A stretch of 64,000 bases of DNA from Marinobacter sp. LQ44 (GCF_001447155.2 NZ_CP014754.1:2604001-2668000); one strand, 5' to 3'. Positions 1 through 9,139 are shown, counted from the stretch's first letter. The notes: generated by a model from the sequence alone, not told the origin. Numbers and translations: made by a program.

Positions 1-1
1 C

Positions 2-739
2 TTTGAGAAGGCCAAAACACCTGACGCCATGTTTGACGCGGCAGATGCTGTCATAACGTCCGAATGTCACAGATATCAATCAGCCCTGCGGTTTATCAAC
101 TACCAAATTCCTAAGGCCGAAAAAGGTGTTTACCAGTCTGCTGATGCCAAGGGATATCAGAGTCGTTTTCAAGTGACGGATAAAGAGGTTGTTTTCACGT
201 CGTGGAAGGAGCAGCACGAGGCCAGGGAAGAGCGATACCGCCTTGGTGCTATTGTTAGCGTGAATATGAACCAGCCGAAAATGAATTTTCACACCATCTC
301 GATCACCTTCTACGATGGAAATACTTGGCTGATCACTACTGAGGATTTCAACCCGAGTGTTGGCAATCAGCGGGCGCATGCTGACTTGCAAAGAGCCCGG
401 TTTCGTCATTGGGTTGATCACCTTCATAGGCAACTGATAGATCGACAATGTAGCGGTCGTATCGCTTTCACAAGCGGAAACTCTGCCTCTTACAAGTTGG
501 CCCGGGTCGGGTTGTGGCTATTTAACGTTTTTGTATTTGGCACGGTCGCATTGCTGATAATCCTCGGGTTTGCGGTTGCGTGGTCTCCCAGACTTTTATT
601 CTCGGCAGTTTTGCTCGGGCTCGTCGGCGTGACCACCAACGTTGTTTCATCTTTACTGAGCACGAAACGTCCGACTCAGCCTTATTCACCCGAGTCACTG
701 CCGTGGCGGCATGTTCCACATCAGTCTGTTGAAAGGTAA
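2..739 (+). CDS. Unrecognised C-terminal membrane protein, probably cut by the window edge
   Basis: I do not recognise this family. The frame is open to the left edge of the window; the first ATG is at 29, but coding may begin outside, so I mark it partial. The N-terminal two thirds is soluble-looking, rich in beta-like stretches with many aromatic and basic residues. Two hydrophobic segments follow at about residues 160-185 and 190-212 (from the ATG at 29), then a polar tail rich in Pro and Ser. No catalytic motif is visible. It is convergent with the large ankyrin gene. A second unrecognised membrane protein lies at 4749-5576, so the three genes may form one accessory group; that is inference only. 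Confidence 0.55.
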   Translation, partial: FEKAKTPDAMFDAADAVITSECHRYQSALRFINYQIPKAEKGVYQSADAKGYQSRFQVTDKEVVFTSWKEQHEAREERYRLGAIVSVNMNQPKMNFHTISITFYDGNTWLITTEDFNPSVGNQRAHADLQRARFRHWVDHLHRQLIDRQCSGRIAFTSGNSASYKLARVGLWLFNVFVFGTVALLIILGFAVAWSPRLLFSAVLLGLVGVTTNVVSSLLSTKRPTQPYSPESLPWRHVPHQSVER

Positions 740-762
740 ATTCTGGATAAAGAATCCTTTAA

Positions 763-938
763 CTACTTGGGCCCGAGCGCCGATACCTCGGAAAGTATTC
801 CCTCAACACCTGATAAGCCGGAAAATTTAAATCGCACTGGGGTGGGGATTGCTGCGGGATCCGTCTCAAATTTCCCAGTCAGGCTAAAACGCAACACCAC
901 GTTGTAGTAAGTGCCCTCTCGCCCATTCACTACCATGC
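763..938 (-). other. Displaced coding tail of the ankyrin gene (probable frameshift remnant)
   Basis: On the minus strand a second frame stays open past the annotated stop of the ankyrin gene and ends in its own stop at 763. It reads as a protein-like beta-rich tail (TYYNVVLRFSLTGKF and onwards, about 55 residues). Removing one G from the GGG run (CCC at 940-942 on the plus strand) joins the ankyrin frame directly to it, giving LDLAWSMVVNGREG. The tail also accounts for most of the otherwise empty space between the two convergent genes. This suggests a one-base insertion or a sequencing error rather than a natural end. Confidence 0.5.
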
Positions 939-3900
939 TCCCAGGCCAGATCGAGTTCACTCTGCTGCTGTTCCGTCGTGCGCTCAAAGGTATCTTCCAG
1001 ATAGAGAACAATATCTTTGGGGGCGAATTTGTATGCAGCCGGGAGTACGCTGTAGGGAGGTGCGCCGAGGAGCGGGTTTTCGCTCGCTCCCGCGTTGACA
1101 AGCATTTTGACTATCTCAAGATCTCCACTAACAACCGCGTCACGCAACGCGTTGGATGACATCTGCTCGCTGAACCCATCGGGGTGGGCGCCGTGGTTCA
1201 GTAGCTGTTTAACCACAGATTCTGATTTATTGAACACAGCGAGTTTTAGCGGGAATCGATAGTCCTGGTTGTAGACATTTGGCCTTGCTCCCATTGAGAG
1301 CAAGGCTTCCACCATGTCTTCCCGGTCGGCTTTGACGGCGGTCATGAGAGGGGTATTCCCTCTGAAATCCCGGGCATTAAGGTCGTATATCGCGGGATGG
1401 AGGGCCCGAAGTGCCTCAACCTTGCCAGTGTGTGCCGCGATATGGAGAGTTTGCGGTGTCACTGTGGCACCGTTTTTCAGCAGGGATTCAATAGCCTTAG
1501 TGTCGTTCTGGAGGACAGCTGCATCCAGAAGCGTCAGCCTGCTAACGGGGTCCTCTTCGTTGAGCTTTTCTCGATCAACGGTCGGCAACACGCTGAACCC
1601 TTCCTGGAGGTAACTCCAGACAGGGGGTATGGGTTCGTCGGCATTCGTGAACAGTTGGCGGAGGCGGTCCAGAAGCGGAGAAGTCTGCCTGTTTTGTTGA
1701 TCTTGCTGGAGCAGGCGGAGAAGAGCGATACGGTGCCCCCACTCGATGTCTTCTCCAAGAACCACTGTGGCCTCCTGAACCGGTGATGAGCCGGAATAAT
1801 CTTTGTCGCCAAGATCAGCGCCGCTGCGAACCAACGCGTTGATCAAAGACAGATTTTTTCCCGAACGGATGAGCGGGTTCAACACATCTGCCAAGGGTTT
1901 ATCCAGAGCCGCGCGTCCTTGCTGTTTGAGCCATGAAACCAGCTGCTCTTCAGGCATAGCCTGCGAAAGATGCTCCAGGCTGGCGATAAGGAACTCGGCT
2001 CTTTTACCAGAATCCATGGAATTGAGCAGCGTTTCAGCCAGTTCCGGCTTCTGGGACAGCAGTGCAAACTGGTAGGTCGCGCTGTACTTACGCATAAACA
2101 GGCTCGGCCGAAACACTGCACCCTTCTGGAGCAGTGACTCAAACGCCGGGAGGTTGTTGTACCTTGCGGCCATGGATAGCAGAGGCTCCCCGGCAAAGGT
2201 ATCGTTTGGGTCAAGGGACTGTTCCAGAAGCATGTCGTACCAATCACGGTTTTGTTGTGCGAGGGCGACCATAAAATAGGCGGCTTCGGGCTTTTCTTCA
2301 TAGTGCCCGGAATCCAACGCTGCAAACTCTCTGCTCAGGTAGCTCATCAGCCTCTCCTGACCGTAAATTGCAGCAAGGATAGCGAGGTTGTCGGAATGGC
2401 GGGCGTCCGCTCTGGCGAGAAGCAACGCGACAGGCTCGTTCAGGCGAGCGGCATAATCCAGGGGGAACTTTCGTGCATCGTCTTCCGGGTAGACTCCCTC
2501 GCTCAGCTCGATGGCCCGGGATGCAAGTTCAGGGGTGCCATACGCACCAATCAGATGGAAAGGGGTTCGGCCCCGTTTGTCTTTCTTGAGCAGCACCTCA
2601 GAATTCAGTAATAAGGACGCTGCATCAAATTGCCCGGCGCGTATCGCAATGTGAGCAGGTGTTTCACCTTGATCGTTGGTTTGGGTAAGGTTGGCCCCCT
2701 GTTCTATTAATGCCAGCAGTGTTTCAAGATCATTTGTGTTCAAAGCCGTCAGCAATGGCGAAAGTTCAGTTTCGGGCGCAGCCGCTGTCTGTTCAGGGTA
2801 GTCCGAACTATCCGGGTTTTTTTGTGCAAGCTCCAGAATTGTGCCCTCGGGAGCTTTAACGGCAGAAGGATCGCCGCCCGCCTGCAAAAGCGCCATAAGT
2901 ATCACAAGCTTTCGATCCCGAACCGCCCGGACAACGGCATTGTGATAGCCATCCCCTGTACCGTTTGGGTTAGCACCATGCTTCAGCAGTGGGTCAAGCA
3001 TTGCCACATCACCGTTGTCGATAACACTGAGCACAGCTTCAGACAGGCACTCTTTGTTACCGGCGTGCGTTCTCGCCAGCAACTCAACGGCTGGTAATGA
3101 GCTCTGCCGGATTGCCACATCAAAAACGGAACGACACCGGCGCCTTGGCGCTCTGACGCCCGCAGTCACAAGGTCCACCAAAAGATCGACGTTGTGATAG
3201 CGAACAGCTTCCATGAGTGCGTAGGTCAGGAGGTCTGCGCGTTGATGGGTAAACGACAGAACCTTTTCAGTCCACCCTGCTGCTGCGAAGTAGTCCAGCC
3301 GCTCATAGTAATTGTCGTCGCCCAATACGGCATCCGGATGCCATAACTGTTTGGCAAGATCAGTGTTTCCCGTCTTGGCTGCGACTATAAATGGTGATGG
3401 CTCGGCTTTGTTGATCTGTTGTAATGGAGGGTTCTGTTTTAAAGCCCACTGCACCAGGTAAGGATTGTCTTGTCGCAGGCCTGTGCGCAGAACTTGAGTG
3501 ATCGGGACACCTTGTGACACCACGAGTGGAGCAAGTTCCAGCATCTTGTCTCCGTGGCTACCTATCTGATTCAGTAGCCAGTCTGGGCTGATCACTCGCC
3601 GGTTGACCAGATACGCAAGGTCCTCGGGATCATAATTGATCAGGACAGCGTTGCCCTCTCGGGGATAAAACGCCAGATCGTCTTTCTCTTGCTCTAATGA
3701 GTCGTACAGCACTCTTGCAAGCGTCGCGGAACCATACTTTACAGCGAGCCTGACGTCCTGCACGTCAACAGACTGCCAATGATTGAGGAGCTCGCCAACG
3801 GCCTCCGGTTGGTTGAACCGAATGGCGATTTTCAGCGGGGTCCATTTGTTGAAGCATGGGCTCGACAGCGTCGCCCGAGGGGCGAGTTGGAGCAGTCTTT

Positions 3901-4591
3901 TCAGTGTGGGCAAGTGGCCAGATGCAGCCGCCCAGTGCAGGGCGTTGCACTCCGCCTGATGTAGGTCCTGTGTCAGGAGGCCCTCAGGAACCCGGCCTGG
4001 CTGCCCAATGAATGACCACCAGGCCGCTGGTGAAAGTCCAGGCGGCGGCATGCCATCCCCATGTTTTTGCCAGTGCGCCATCAACGTGTGCAGAACAAGG
4101 ACATTATCAGCCAGCTCAAATGCTGTACCTGACCGCGAGTTGATGAGCGGGTCGGCGCCTGCTTCTAACAGGAGGGTGACGGATTCGGAAGCGCCATATC
4201 GCGCGGCTTTATGCAGTGCGGTTGGATGGTTAACCGTCTTTTGAAGATTTGGATCGATACCTGATGTCAGGAGCCAGTGGACAACGTTAACCTTGTTGGA
4301 AGACGAGGCGGAGTGAAGCGTGCTGTTTCCGAAGCTGTCGAACTGGCTGAAATCGACTCCGAGATTATGCAGATATTCCAGAATTTCAAGCTGCCCCTGT
4401 TTCGCCGCGGTGTTGGCAAACCCTGCCCACTTCGCATTCTCCGGGTTGATGTTATTGCCTTGAAGCCGAACCCAGAGCTTTAGATCATCCAGCTGGCTAT
4501 TGTTTGCCATGACGTGTGGGGCTTGGCTAGTAGCCAGAGGGCTCCAAGTGAGCAGGAGCGATGACAGGCAGAACGCCCAGAGCAGCTTCAT
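884..4591 (-). CDS. Large exported ankyrin-repeat protein
   Basis: A 1235-residue protein made almost entirely of ankyrin repeats, which mediate protein-protein binding. Residues 1-23 look like a Sec signal peptide (MKLLWAFCLSSLLLTW then ATSQA), so a periplasmic or secreted location is likely. Recognisable repeats include TALHKAARYGASESVTLLLEAGADP (positions about 125-150; key residues T, LH, AA, G, LLL, GADP) and TPLMTAVKADREDMVEALLS about 1060-1080. Middle repeats are divergent. No enzyme domain is visible. It is divergent from the membrane protein gene at 4749. The C-terminus ends abruptly at VAF; another frame continues for about 55 codons and a one-base frameshift near 940 is suspected. 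Ankyrin proteins of this size in bacteria are sometimes scaffolds or immunity proteins, but nothing here fixes the role. Confidence 0.85.
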   Translation of the reverse strand: MKLLWAFCLSSLLLTWSPLATSQAPHVMANNSQLDDLKLWVRLQGNNINPENAKWAGFANTAAKQGQLEILEYLHNLGVDFSQFDSFGNSTLHSASSSNKVNVVHWLLTSGIDPNLQKTVNHPTALHKAARYGASESVTLLLEAGADPLINSRSGTAFELADNVLVLHTLMAHWQKHGDGMPPPGLSPAAWWSFIGQPGRVPEGLLTQDLHQAECNALHWAAASGHLPTLKRLLQLAPRATLSSPCFNKWTPLKIAIRFNQPEAVGELLNHWQSVDVQDVRLAVKYGSATLARVLYDSLEQEKDDLAFYPREGNAVLINYDPEDLAYLVNRRVISPDWLLNQIGSHGDKMLELAPLVVSQGVPITQVLRTGLRQDNPYLVQWALKQNPPLQQINKAEPSPFIVAAKTGNTDLAKQLWHPDAVLGDDNYYERLDYFAAAGWTEKVLSFTHQRADLLTYALMEAVRYHNVDLLVDLVTAGVRAPRRRCRSVFDVAIRQSSLPAVELLARTHAGNKECLSEAVLSVIDNGDVAMLDPLLKHGANPNGTGDGYHNAVVRAVRDRKLVILMALLQAGGDPSAVKAPEGTILELAQKNPDSSDYPEQTAAAPETELSPLLTALNTNDLETLLALIEQGANLTQTNDQGETPAHIAIRAGQFDAASLLLNSEVLLKKDKRGRTPFHLIGAYGTPELASRAIELSEGVYPEDDARKFPLDYAARLNEPVALLLARADARHSDNLAILAAIYGQERLMSYLSREFAALDSGHYEEKPEAAYFMVALAQQNRDWYDMLLEQSLDPNDTFAGEPLLSMAARYNNLPAFESLLQKGAVFRPSLFMRKYSATYQFALLSQKPELAETLLNSMDSGKRAEFLIASLEHLSQAMPEEQLVSWLKQQGRAALDKPLADVLNPLIRSGKNLSLINALVRSGADLGDKDYSGSSPVQEATVVLGEDIEWGHRIALLRLLQQDQQNRQTSPLLDRLRQLFTNADEPIPPVWSYLQEGFSVLPTVDREKLNEEDPVSRLTLLDAAVLQNDTKAIESLLKNGATVTPQTLHIAAHTGKVEALRALHPAIYDLNARDFRGNTPLMTAVKADREDMVEALLSMGARPNVYNQDYRFPLKLAVFNKSESVVKQLLNHGAHPDGFSEQMSSNALRDAVVSGDLEIVKMLVNAGASENPLLGAPPYSVLPAAYKFAPKDIVLYLEDTFERTTEQQQSELDLAWEHGSEWARGHLLQRGVAF

Positions 4592-4748
4592 TCAGGAATC
4601 TCCGTTTCCTTGGGGGGCAGTACATCCTTGTGAGATCAGCGAGGAGCGTAACAAAATCGGATGTTATAGTCAGCTCTGGTGTTGCTCCGTCCAAGGCTTT
4701 GAAGACCATATTAAGGGACTCTTGTGGCTATCTTATGCGGGGCTCGAT

Positions 4749-5576
4749 ATGCATGTCCTTCCCCAGTATGTGAAGAACTACCAAAAGAAACTCGAGTCGG
4801 GCGGGGTTGGCTGGGTGGGGCCTAAATGGACGCATCGACAGCAGCCTTCGGATTTTGTCAAAACCCGTTGGCAGTTGTTACTTATGCTCGCTGGTGGTTT
4901 AGCAGACTACGGAGTAATGAAAGTATTCTTCATCGCCTTCGCTTTTGCTGAAATTGTCGCCTATATAGAGTTTGGAGAGTTTTCGTTTGTTTTTCTGGCG
5001 TTGGTCGGTCTTCACTTATTCTTCCACTACCCCTTCACCTGGTATCTGGAACGCAATCCAGAATTCATTGTTAAAGATCTGGGCTGTGGTTTTTTTCGAC
5101 CCACCGGTATGGTGAAGTTTCGCACATGGCGCGAAGAAACCTTCGAGGCACCGTTTATCGAGTTTGATCCCTACATCTCGTTTCATGTGAATCCGAAGGG
5201 CCCCGTCAGCTACAAGCTGCTTCTGCGCCATCGTTATACCGGTTGGCAAACGACCGTCGCGCAGGTGGCGGATGTCCACAAAGTAGAGCTGTATGCGCAC
5301 TGGGATGAACTGCAGCGGTATATGGACGTTAGTCAGCCCTTACCCGACGTTCCGGCGTTGGAAAAGTACCGTCACCTGGACCCCACGACAGCCGAGTACG
5401 ATGCGGCAGGCAAGCGGGGAAGACTCGCGGACTATTGGGCGACTCTGGATCTGACGTGGTGGGAAAACGAGGGTTATCCGGCCCACCTGAAGGCTATTCG
5501 GGAATTCCCATGGTCGACACTGGAAGATCGGATGGAGAAAAGCGTTCCGAATCTGGCTGAGGCGGCCATGGTTTAA
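4749..5576 (+). CDS. Unrecognised membrane protein with aromatic-rich cytoplasmic domain
   Basis: A protein of about 275 residues if it starts at ATG 4749. The frame is open upstream to 4500, but that part overlaps the ankyrin signal peptide coding region and has no protein-like character, so I prefer the inner start; the ribosome site is weak there. Residues about 35-90 hold two hydrophobic segments (LLLMLAGGLADYG, then FVFLALVGLHLFFHYPF), followed by a soluble region rich in Trp, Tyr and Phe. It ends in a motif-poor tail containing DLTWWENEGYP. I cannot assign a family. It is divergent from the exported ankyrin gene, separated by about 157 bases that must carry both promoters. Confidence 0.65.
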   Translation: MHVLPQYVKNYQKKLESGGVGWVGPKWTHRQQPSDFVKTRWQLLLMLAGGLADYGVMKVFFIAFAFAEIVAYIEFGEFSFVFLALVGLHLFFHYPFTWYLERNPEFIVKDLGCGFFRPTGMVKFRTWREETFEAPFIEFDPYISFHVNPKGPVSYKLLLRHRYTGWQTTVAQVADVHKVELYAHWDELQRYMDVSQPLPDVPALEKYRHLDPTTAEYDAAGKRGRLADYWATLDLTWWENEGYPAHLKAIREFPWSTLEDRMEKSVPNLAEAAMV

Positions 5577-5605
5577 TACCCGTGAGGTTCTGCCACCGAC
5601 ATCGG

Positions 5606-5620
5606 CAAGGCAAGGCAAGG
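5606..5620. repeat. Short tandem repeat, CAAGG x3
   Basis: Three exact head-to-tail copies of CAAGG lie in the 126-base gap between the unknown membrane protein and the YtoQ-family gene. The array is short enough to be chance, but it sits upstream of a gene start, where slippage could alter spacing. Confidence 0.4.
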
Positions 5621-5702
5621 CGAGGCTCGGCCGTGAACATCGCTCCCCATTGGCGTATTATCCCCGCCTGACTGATTAACCAACACTCCAGGGGAGCCCA
5701 CC

Positions 5703-6140
5703 ATGATCTGGACCGTATACCTTTCCGGCGAAATCCACACCGACTGGCGCGAGCAGATTGCTGCGGGTGCTGAGGCGGCGGGGTTGCCGGTTGAGTTTAC
5801 CTCTGCCAACACCGACCACGAATCCAGCGACGCCGCGGGCGATTTCCTGGGTAAGCCGGAGAGTAATTTCTGGCGTGATCACCAGTCTTCCAAGGTGAAT
5901 GCCATCCGCACCAAGACCTTGCTGGAGCAGTGCGATCTGGCGGTGATCCGCTTTGGCGACAAGTACAAGCAGTGGAACGCGGCCTTCGATGCCGGCTACT
6001 GCGCCGCCATGGGAACGCCCTACATTACCCTGCATGATGAAGACATTGTGCATCCGCTCAAGGAAGTGGACGCGGCCGCCATGGCGTGGGCACAAACGCC
6101 GGAGCAGGTGGTTGAGCTGCTAAAGTATGTAACGGCCTGA
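5703..6140 (+). CDS. YtoQ family protein
   Basis: A 145-residue soluble protein that matches the YtoQ family (COG3613, distantly related to nucleoside 2-deoxyribosyltransferases), whose members are about this length. Visible family blocks are YLSGEIHTDWR near the N-terminus, ESNFWRDHQSSKVNAIRT at about residues 53-71, CDLAVIRFGDKYKQWNAAFDAG at about 78-99 (key residues D, R, G, N, D, G) and GTPYITLHDE after that. The fold is Rossmann-like, and the biochemical role of YtoQ is not established. AGGGGAGC at 5691-5698 serves as ribosome site. It is followed by 52 bases and then the exported DNA ligase in the same direction; no functional link is known. Confidence 0.85.
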   Translation: MIWTVYLSGEIHTDWREQIAAGAEAAGLPVEFTSANTDHESSDAAGDFLGKPESNFWRDHQSSKVNAIRTKTLLEQCDLAVIRFGDKYKQWNAAFDAGYCAAMGTPYITLHDEDIVHPLKEVDAAAMAWAQTPEQVVELLKYVTA

Positions 6141-6192
6141 GTACAGCGTTTTTCGTAACACCATCAACAGGATGTAAAAAGGGCAAAGGAAC

Positions 6193-7083
6193 ATGCCACT
6201 CTTCACTACCGGCGGTGTCAGGGCAGCAGCCCTGGTACTCAGCCTGCTTATTCTCTCGTTACTCGCCAGTGATCCGGTTAAGGCCGATGCACGGCCGCCT
6301 GCCATCCCCCTGGCCAATGTCTATCACCCGGGTGTAAACTTGGAGGATTACTGGGTCAGCGAAAAGCTGGACGGTGTCCGGGCCTATTGGGATGGCGAGC
6401 AGTTCTGGTCCCGGGGCGGGCATGTATACCCGGCGCCGGACTGGTTTACGGCGCAGTTTCCCCGGCAGCCGCTGGATGGTGAACTCTGGAGTGGTCGCGG
6501 GCGCTTTGCTGAGCTGTCTGGGGTGGTGCGCAAAGTGCAGCAGGTGGATCGGGAATGGCGTCAGGTGAGGTTTCATGTGTTTGATCTGCCGCAACCTGAA
6601 ACCGTGTTCGAGCAGCGCTATCGTCAGTTGGAACGGCTGGTTGCAGGCTCTGACTCACCGTATCTGGTATTGGTGGAGCAGCGCCCGGTTGCCAGCCATG
6701 ACGAACTGAAAGCACAGCTTGAAGCGATGGTCTCAGCCGGCGCGGAAGGGTTGATGCTGAAGCGCAGAAACAGCCTGTATCGGGCTGGTCGTTCAGACGA
6801 TCTGCTCAAGGTGAAAACCCATGAGGACACCGAAGCCCGAGTGGTTGGCCACCTGCCGGGCAAGGGCAAGTATGAGGGCTTGATGGGTGCCTTGAAAGTT
6901 GAGCTGTACGATGGCCGGCGGTTTCGCATCGGAACCGGGTTTACCGATGCGGACAGGCGCAACCCGCCGGCGATTGGCTCAGTCATTACCTTCCGCTACC
7001 GTGGTTTGACCGCCACCGGCTTGCCACGGTTTGCCAGCTTTCTTCGAGTCCGGAATGATGAACCGGTGCCAAAAGCCGATTAG
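6193..7083 (+). CDS. Exported ATP-dependent DNA ligase (LigE/minimal type)
   Basis: Seals nicks in DNA with ATP. The protein has a nucleotidyltransferase domain followed by a short OB-fold and no extra domains, giving 296 residues, typical of the minimal bacterial ATP ligases. Motif I is EKLDGVRAYW with nucleophile Lys58; motif III is LDGELW near residue 95; motif IV is EGLMLKR near 190; motif V is LLKVKTHEDTEA near 208. Residues 1-31 form a hydrophobic signal peptide ending in VKADA, so the enzyme is probably periplasmic, as known for this group, where it may act on incoming DNA. The last four bases overlap the stop of the convergent retropepsin-like gene. All catalytic lysines expected for activity are present. 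Confidence 0.9.
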   Translation: MPLFTTGGVRAAALVLSLLILSLLASDPVKADARPPAIPLANVYHPGVNLEDYWVSEKLDGVRAYWDGEQFWSRGGHVYPAPDWFTAQFPRQPLDGELWSGRGRFAELSGVVRKVQQVDREWRQVRFHVFDLPQPETVFEQRYRQLERLVAGSDSPYLVLVEQRPVASHDELKAQLEAMVSAGAEGLMLKRRNSLYRAGRSDDLLKVKTHEDTEARVVGHLPGKGKYEGLMGALKVELYDGRRFRIGTGFTDADRRNPPAIGSVITFRYRGLTATGLPRFASFLRVRNDEPVPKAD

Positions 7084-7679
7084 GGCGAGATGGCCTTGCT
7101 GCTCTGGGCCAGCTCTTCCAGGGTGCTGTATTCGCACTCTAGTTCAGCCATAAAGGTGCGGCCCGAATCGGTCAGGATGTTGTCGTCCCGGAGCAGTCGG
7201 CGGCCCAGCAGCACCGGGTAGGAGAATTTGCCTCGATCCGTCAGCGAAAACTGGGTTTCATGAACCTTGCCGCCAAGGCAGAAATCCATTTTTACCACGT
7301 AGCGCCGCTGTGAGGGGGCGCCCTTGCGTTTGATCAGTACGGTGCGGTAGACCGGCCGTTCGAATTCCAGAATCACTTCATCGTGCTCCAGGTCGCCCTC
7401 GCTGGGCTGGTCTTCGTGGTCGCCCAGCGGGAGTTGGAAACGCACCCACTCTTCGTTGTCCTTCTCGAAAGGTTCCACATTCACAGCATGCAGGGAAGAG
7501 GTCTTGGCACCGGTATCCAGGCGTGCTTTCAGTCGGATGCCTGTCTCGCCCATCACTACCCATTCCACAAAGCCCATAACCTCGGGCTCCGCCGAAGTTT
7601 GTGACGAAACCTCGGCCGCGGCCGGGCTTGCAGTGAACAACAGGCTGGTCAGGGTCAGGGCAGTAATGGCAGATCGCAT
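7080..7679 (-). CDS. Exported retropepsin-like protein (RimK/LysX-associated 'ATP-dependent zinc protease' family)
   Basis: A protein of about 199 residues whose core is a retropepsin-like fold with the aspartyl motif RLDTGAKTSSLHA (catalytic Asp about 55) and the later block YPVLLGRRLLRDDNILTDSGR, both hallmarks of the family often named ATP-dependent zinc protease or RimK/LysX family. I chose ATG 7679 because it begins a clear signal peptide (MRSAITALTLTSLLFTASPAAA); the frame is open 38 codons further upstream without signal character. Family members often sit beside RimK-type ligases, but no such gene is here. It converges on the DNA ligase gene with a four-base overlap of stop codons. 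Confidence 0.8.
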   Translation of the reverse strand: MRSAITALTLTSLLFTASPAAAEVSSQTSAEPEVMGFVEWVVMGETGIRLKARLDTGAKTSSLHAVNVEPFEKDNEEWVRFQLPLGDHEDQPSEGDLEHDEVILEFERPVYRTVLIKRKGAPSQRRYVVKMDFCLGGKVHETQFSLTDRGKFSYPVLLGRRLLRDDNILTDSGRTFMAELECEYSTLEELAQSSKAISP

Positions 7680-7908
7680 GTAATGCTTCCTCTGTCTGCT
7701 CAGTGATGAATGGCATCGGTATGAGCCGGTTAGAATCAATGTACGGCTCAAAAGCCTAACAGGGTCAAGCTTATGTAGCCCTTTCGGGCACATTAAAAAA
7801 TGTTGAGCGGCCAGCCCGAGTTGCTTCGGGGCCGCGCTCTGGCCCGAATTGAGTCATAGCAACGAGGCGGCAAAGGCGTAGACTGCAAGTATAAACGGGA
7901 GAATTTTC

Positions 7909-8820
7909 ATGGTGTCTGTTCCTTCCGCTGGGCGAGTCCAGCAGCACATTTCGGCCATTGCCAGCGGCTTTCTGGGTGACTGGCTGGAGCACCGGGGCAA
8001 TCCGCTGGCGGTGCCGATGACGGTGTTTGCCGATGGCGAAGTGCTGGATCTGCAGAATCCCCAGCCCGCAGTGCCGGGCAGTGTACTTTGCCTGTCGATC
8101 CATGGGCTGATGGAGCTGGAATCGGTGTGGGATTTTCCGGCCAAGCCCGGTGAACACTACGGCACCCTCCTCGCCAACACCTTGGGCGATACGTCTGCCC
8201 TCAAGCTCCGTTTCAATACCGGCCGGCCCATTTACCGTAATGGCCAGGATCTGGCCGCCCTGCTGGAACGGTTGGTAAGCAACTGGCCGGTACCGGTAAA
8301 GCGGATTGTTCTGATCGGCCACAGCATGGGAGGCTTGCTGATTCGCAGTGCCTGTCATTACGGGGCTGCGAATGATCATCGCTGGATCAGCCTGAACCCG
8401 GATTGTGTGTACATCGGCTCACCCCACGACGGCTCCTGGCTGGCGGTTGGCGCCCACAAAGCGGCAGGCTGGCTGAATCGGGTGCCCCGGGATTATCTGA
8501 AAGTGGTGGGCGAGGTGATTGACCTTCGCAGCGAGGGTATCCGTAACTTGTCCCGGGGGGATGTGTTTGAACCGGGAACCTCGGATCAACCACTGTTGCA
8601 CGGTGCCCGGCATTACGTGATCAGCGGATTGCTCGCCAAGGGCGAACGGCACCCGGTAAACGTTCTGTTTGGCGATGCCCTGGTGCACCAATCCAGCGCC
8701 CGTGGTGATCGCCGTGAAGGCTGGGAACTGGCGGGCATCGCCAATTTTCCCGGTGTTGACCATATTCGACTGGCCCATCACCCTTTGGTGAGCCAGCAAC
8801 TGCAGGAGTGGTTGTCATGA
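7909..8820 (+). CDS. Alpha/beta hydrolase, lipase/PGAP1-like
   Basis: A 303-residue serine hydrolase. The nucleophile elbow is GHSMGG with Ser139; the oxyanion-side block is LSIHGLME at about 62-69; a lipase-like GSPHDGSW follows at about 172; and the catalytic His is probably in GVDHIRLAHHP near 285. No signal peptide is seen, so it is likely cytoplasmic. Substrate is unknown; the family includes lipases and esterases. The ribosome site is CGGGAG just before the ATG. The small gene that follows starts inside its stop codon (ATGA overlap at 8817-8820), so the two are translationally coupled. Confidence 0.85.
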   Translation: MVSVPSAGRVQQHISAIASGFLGDWLEHRGNPLAVPMTVFADGEVLDLQNPQPAVPGSVLCLSIHGLMELESVWDFPAKPGEHYGTLLANTLGDTSALKLRFNTGRPIYRNGQDLAALLERLVSNWPVPVKRIVLIGHSMGGLLIRSACHYGAANDHRWISLNPDCVYIGSPHDGSWLAVGAHKAAGWLNRVPRDYLKVVGEVIDLRSEGIRNLSRGDVFEPGTSDQPLLHGARHYVISGLLAKGERHPVNVLFGDALVHQSSARGDRREGWELAGIANFPGVDHIRLAHHPLVSQQLQEWLS

Positions 8821-9107
8821 AAGGACCGGACAACAACACACACTGGTGGCTGGGTGTGGCGGAGCTGGTGGCCCAGGGCATGCATCACGGCGCGGTGAAG
8901 TTGAAGCGTGTGCACCTTTCCATTGCCGACGAGAGTTTTCGGGTGCTGGACGCCATTCCGGCCACTCGGCCCGGCAGCCGGCTTGTTCGAGTGTGCCACC
9001 ATGGTATCGCCAGAGTCAGCTACGACAGCGTGTCGCTGGCCGGTCGTGTGTTGGTTAAGGGAGCCGGATTGGTTTTGAGCGGCAGGCCGGATACGTCGCA
9101 AAGTTGA
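8817..9107 (+). CDS. Small conserved-looking protein coupled to the hydrolase
   Basis: A 96-residue protein beginning at ATG 8817, overlapping the hydrolase stop by four bases. It contains WLGVAELVAQGMHHGAVKLKRVHLSIADESF and ends in GRPDTSQS (key residues W, G, E, H, H, V). I recognise no domain. It has no signal peptide or membrane segment. The tight coupling suggests it works with the hydrolase, perhaps as a partner or regulator; this is inference from position only. Confidence 0.65.
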   Translation: MKGPDNNTHWWLGVAELVAQGMHHGAVKLKRVHLSIADESFRVLDAIPATRPGSRLVRVCHHGIARVSYDSVSLAGRVLVKGAGLVLSGRPDTSQS

Positions 9108-9139
9108 GGCTCAGGGCTGTAATCAGCTTCGTCGTCGCT

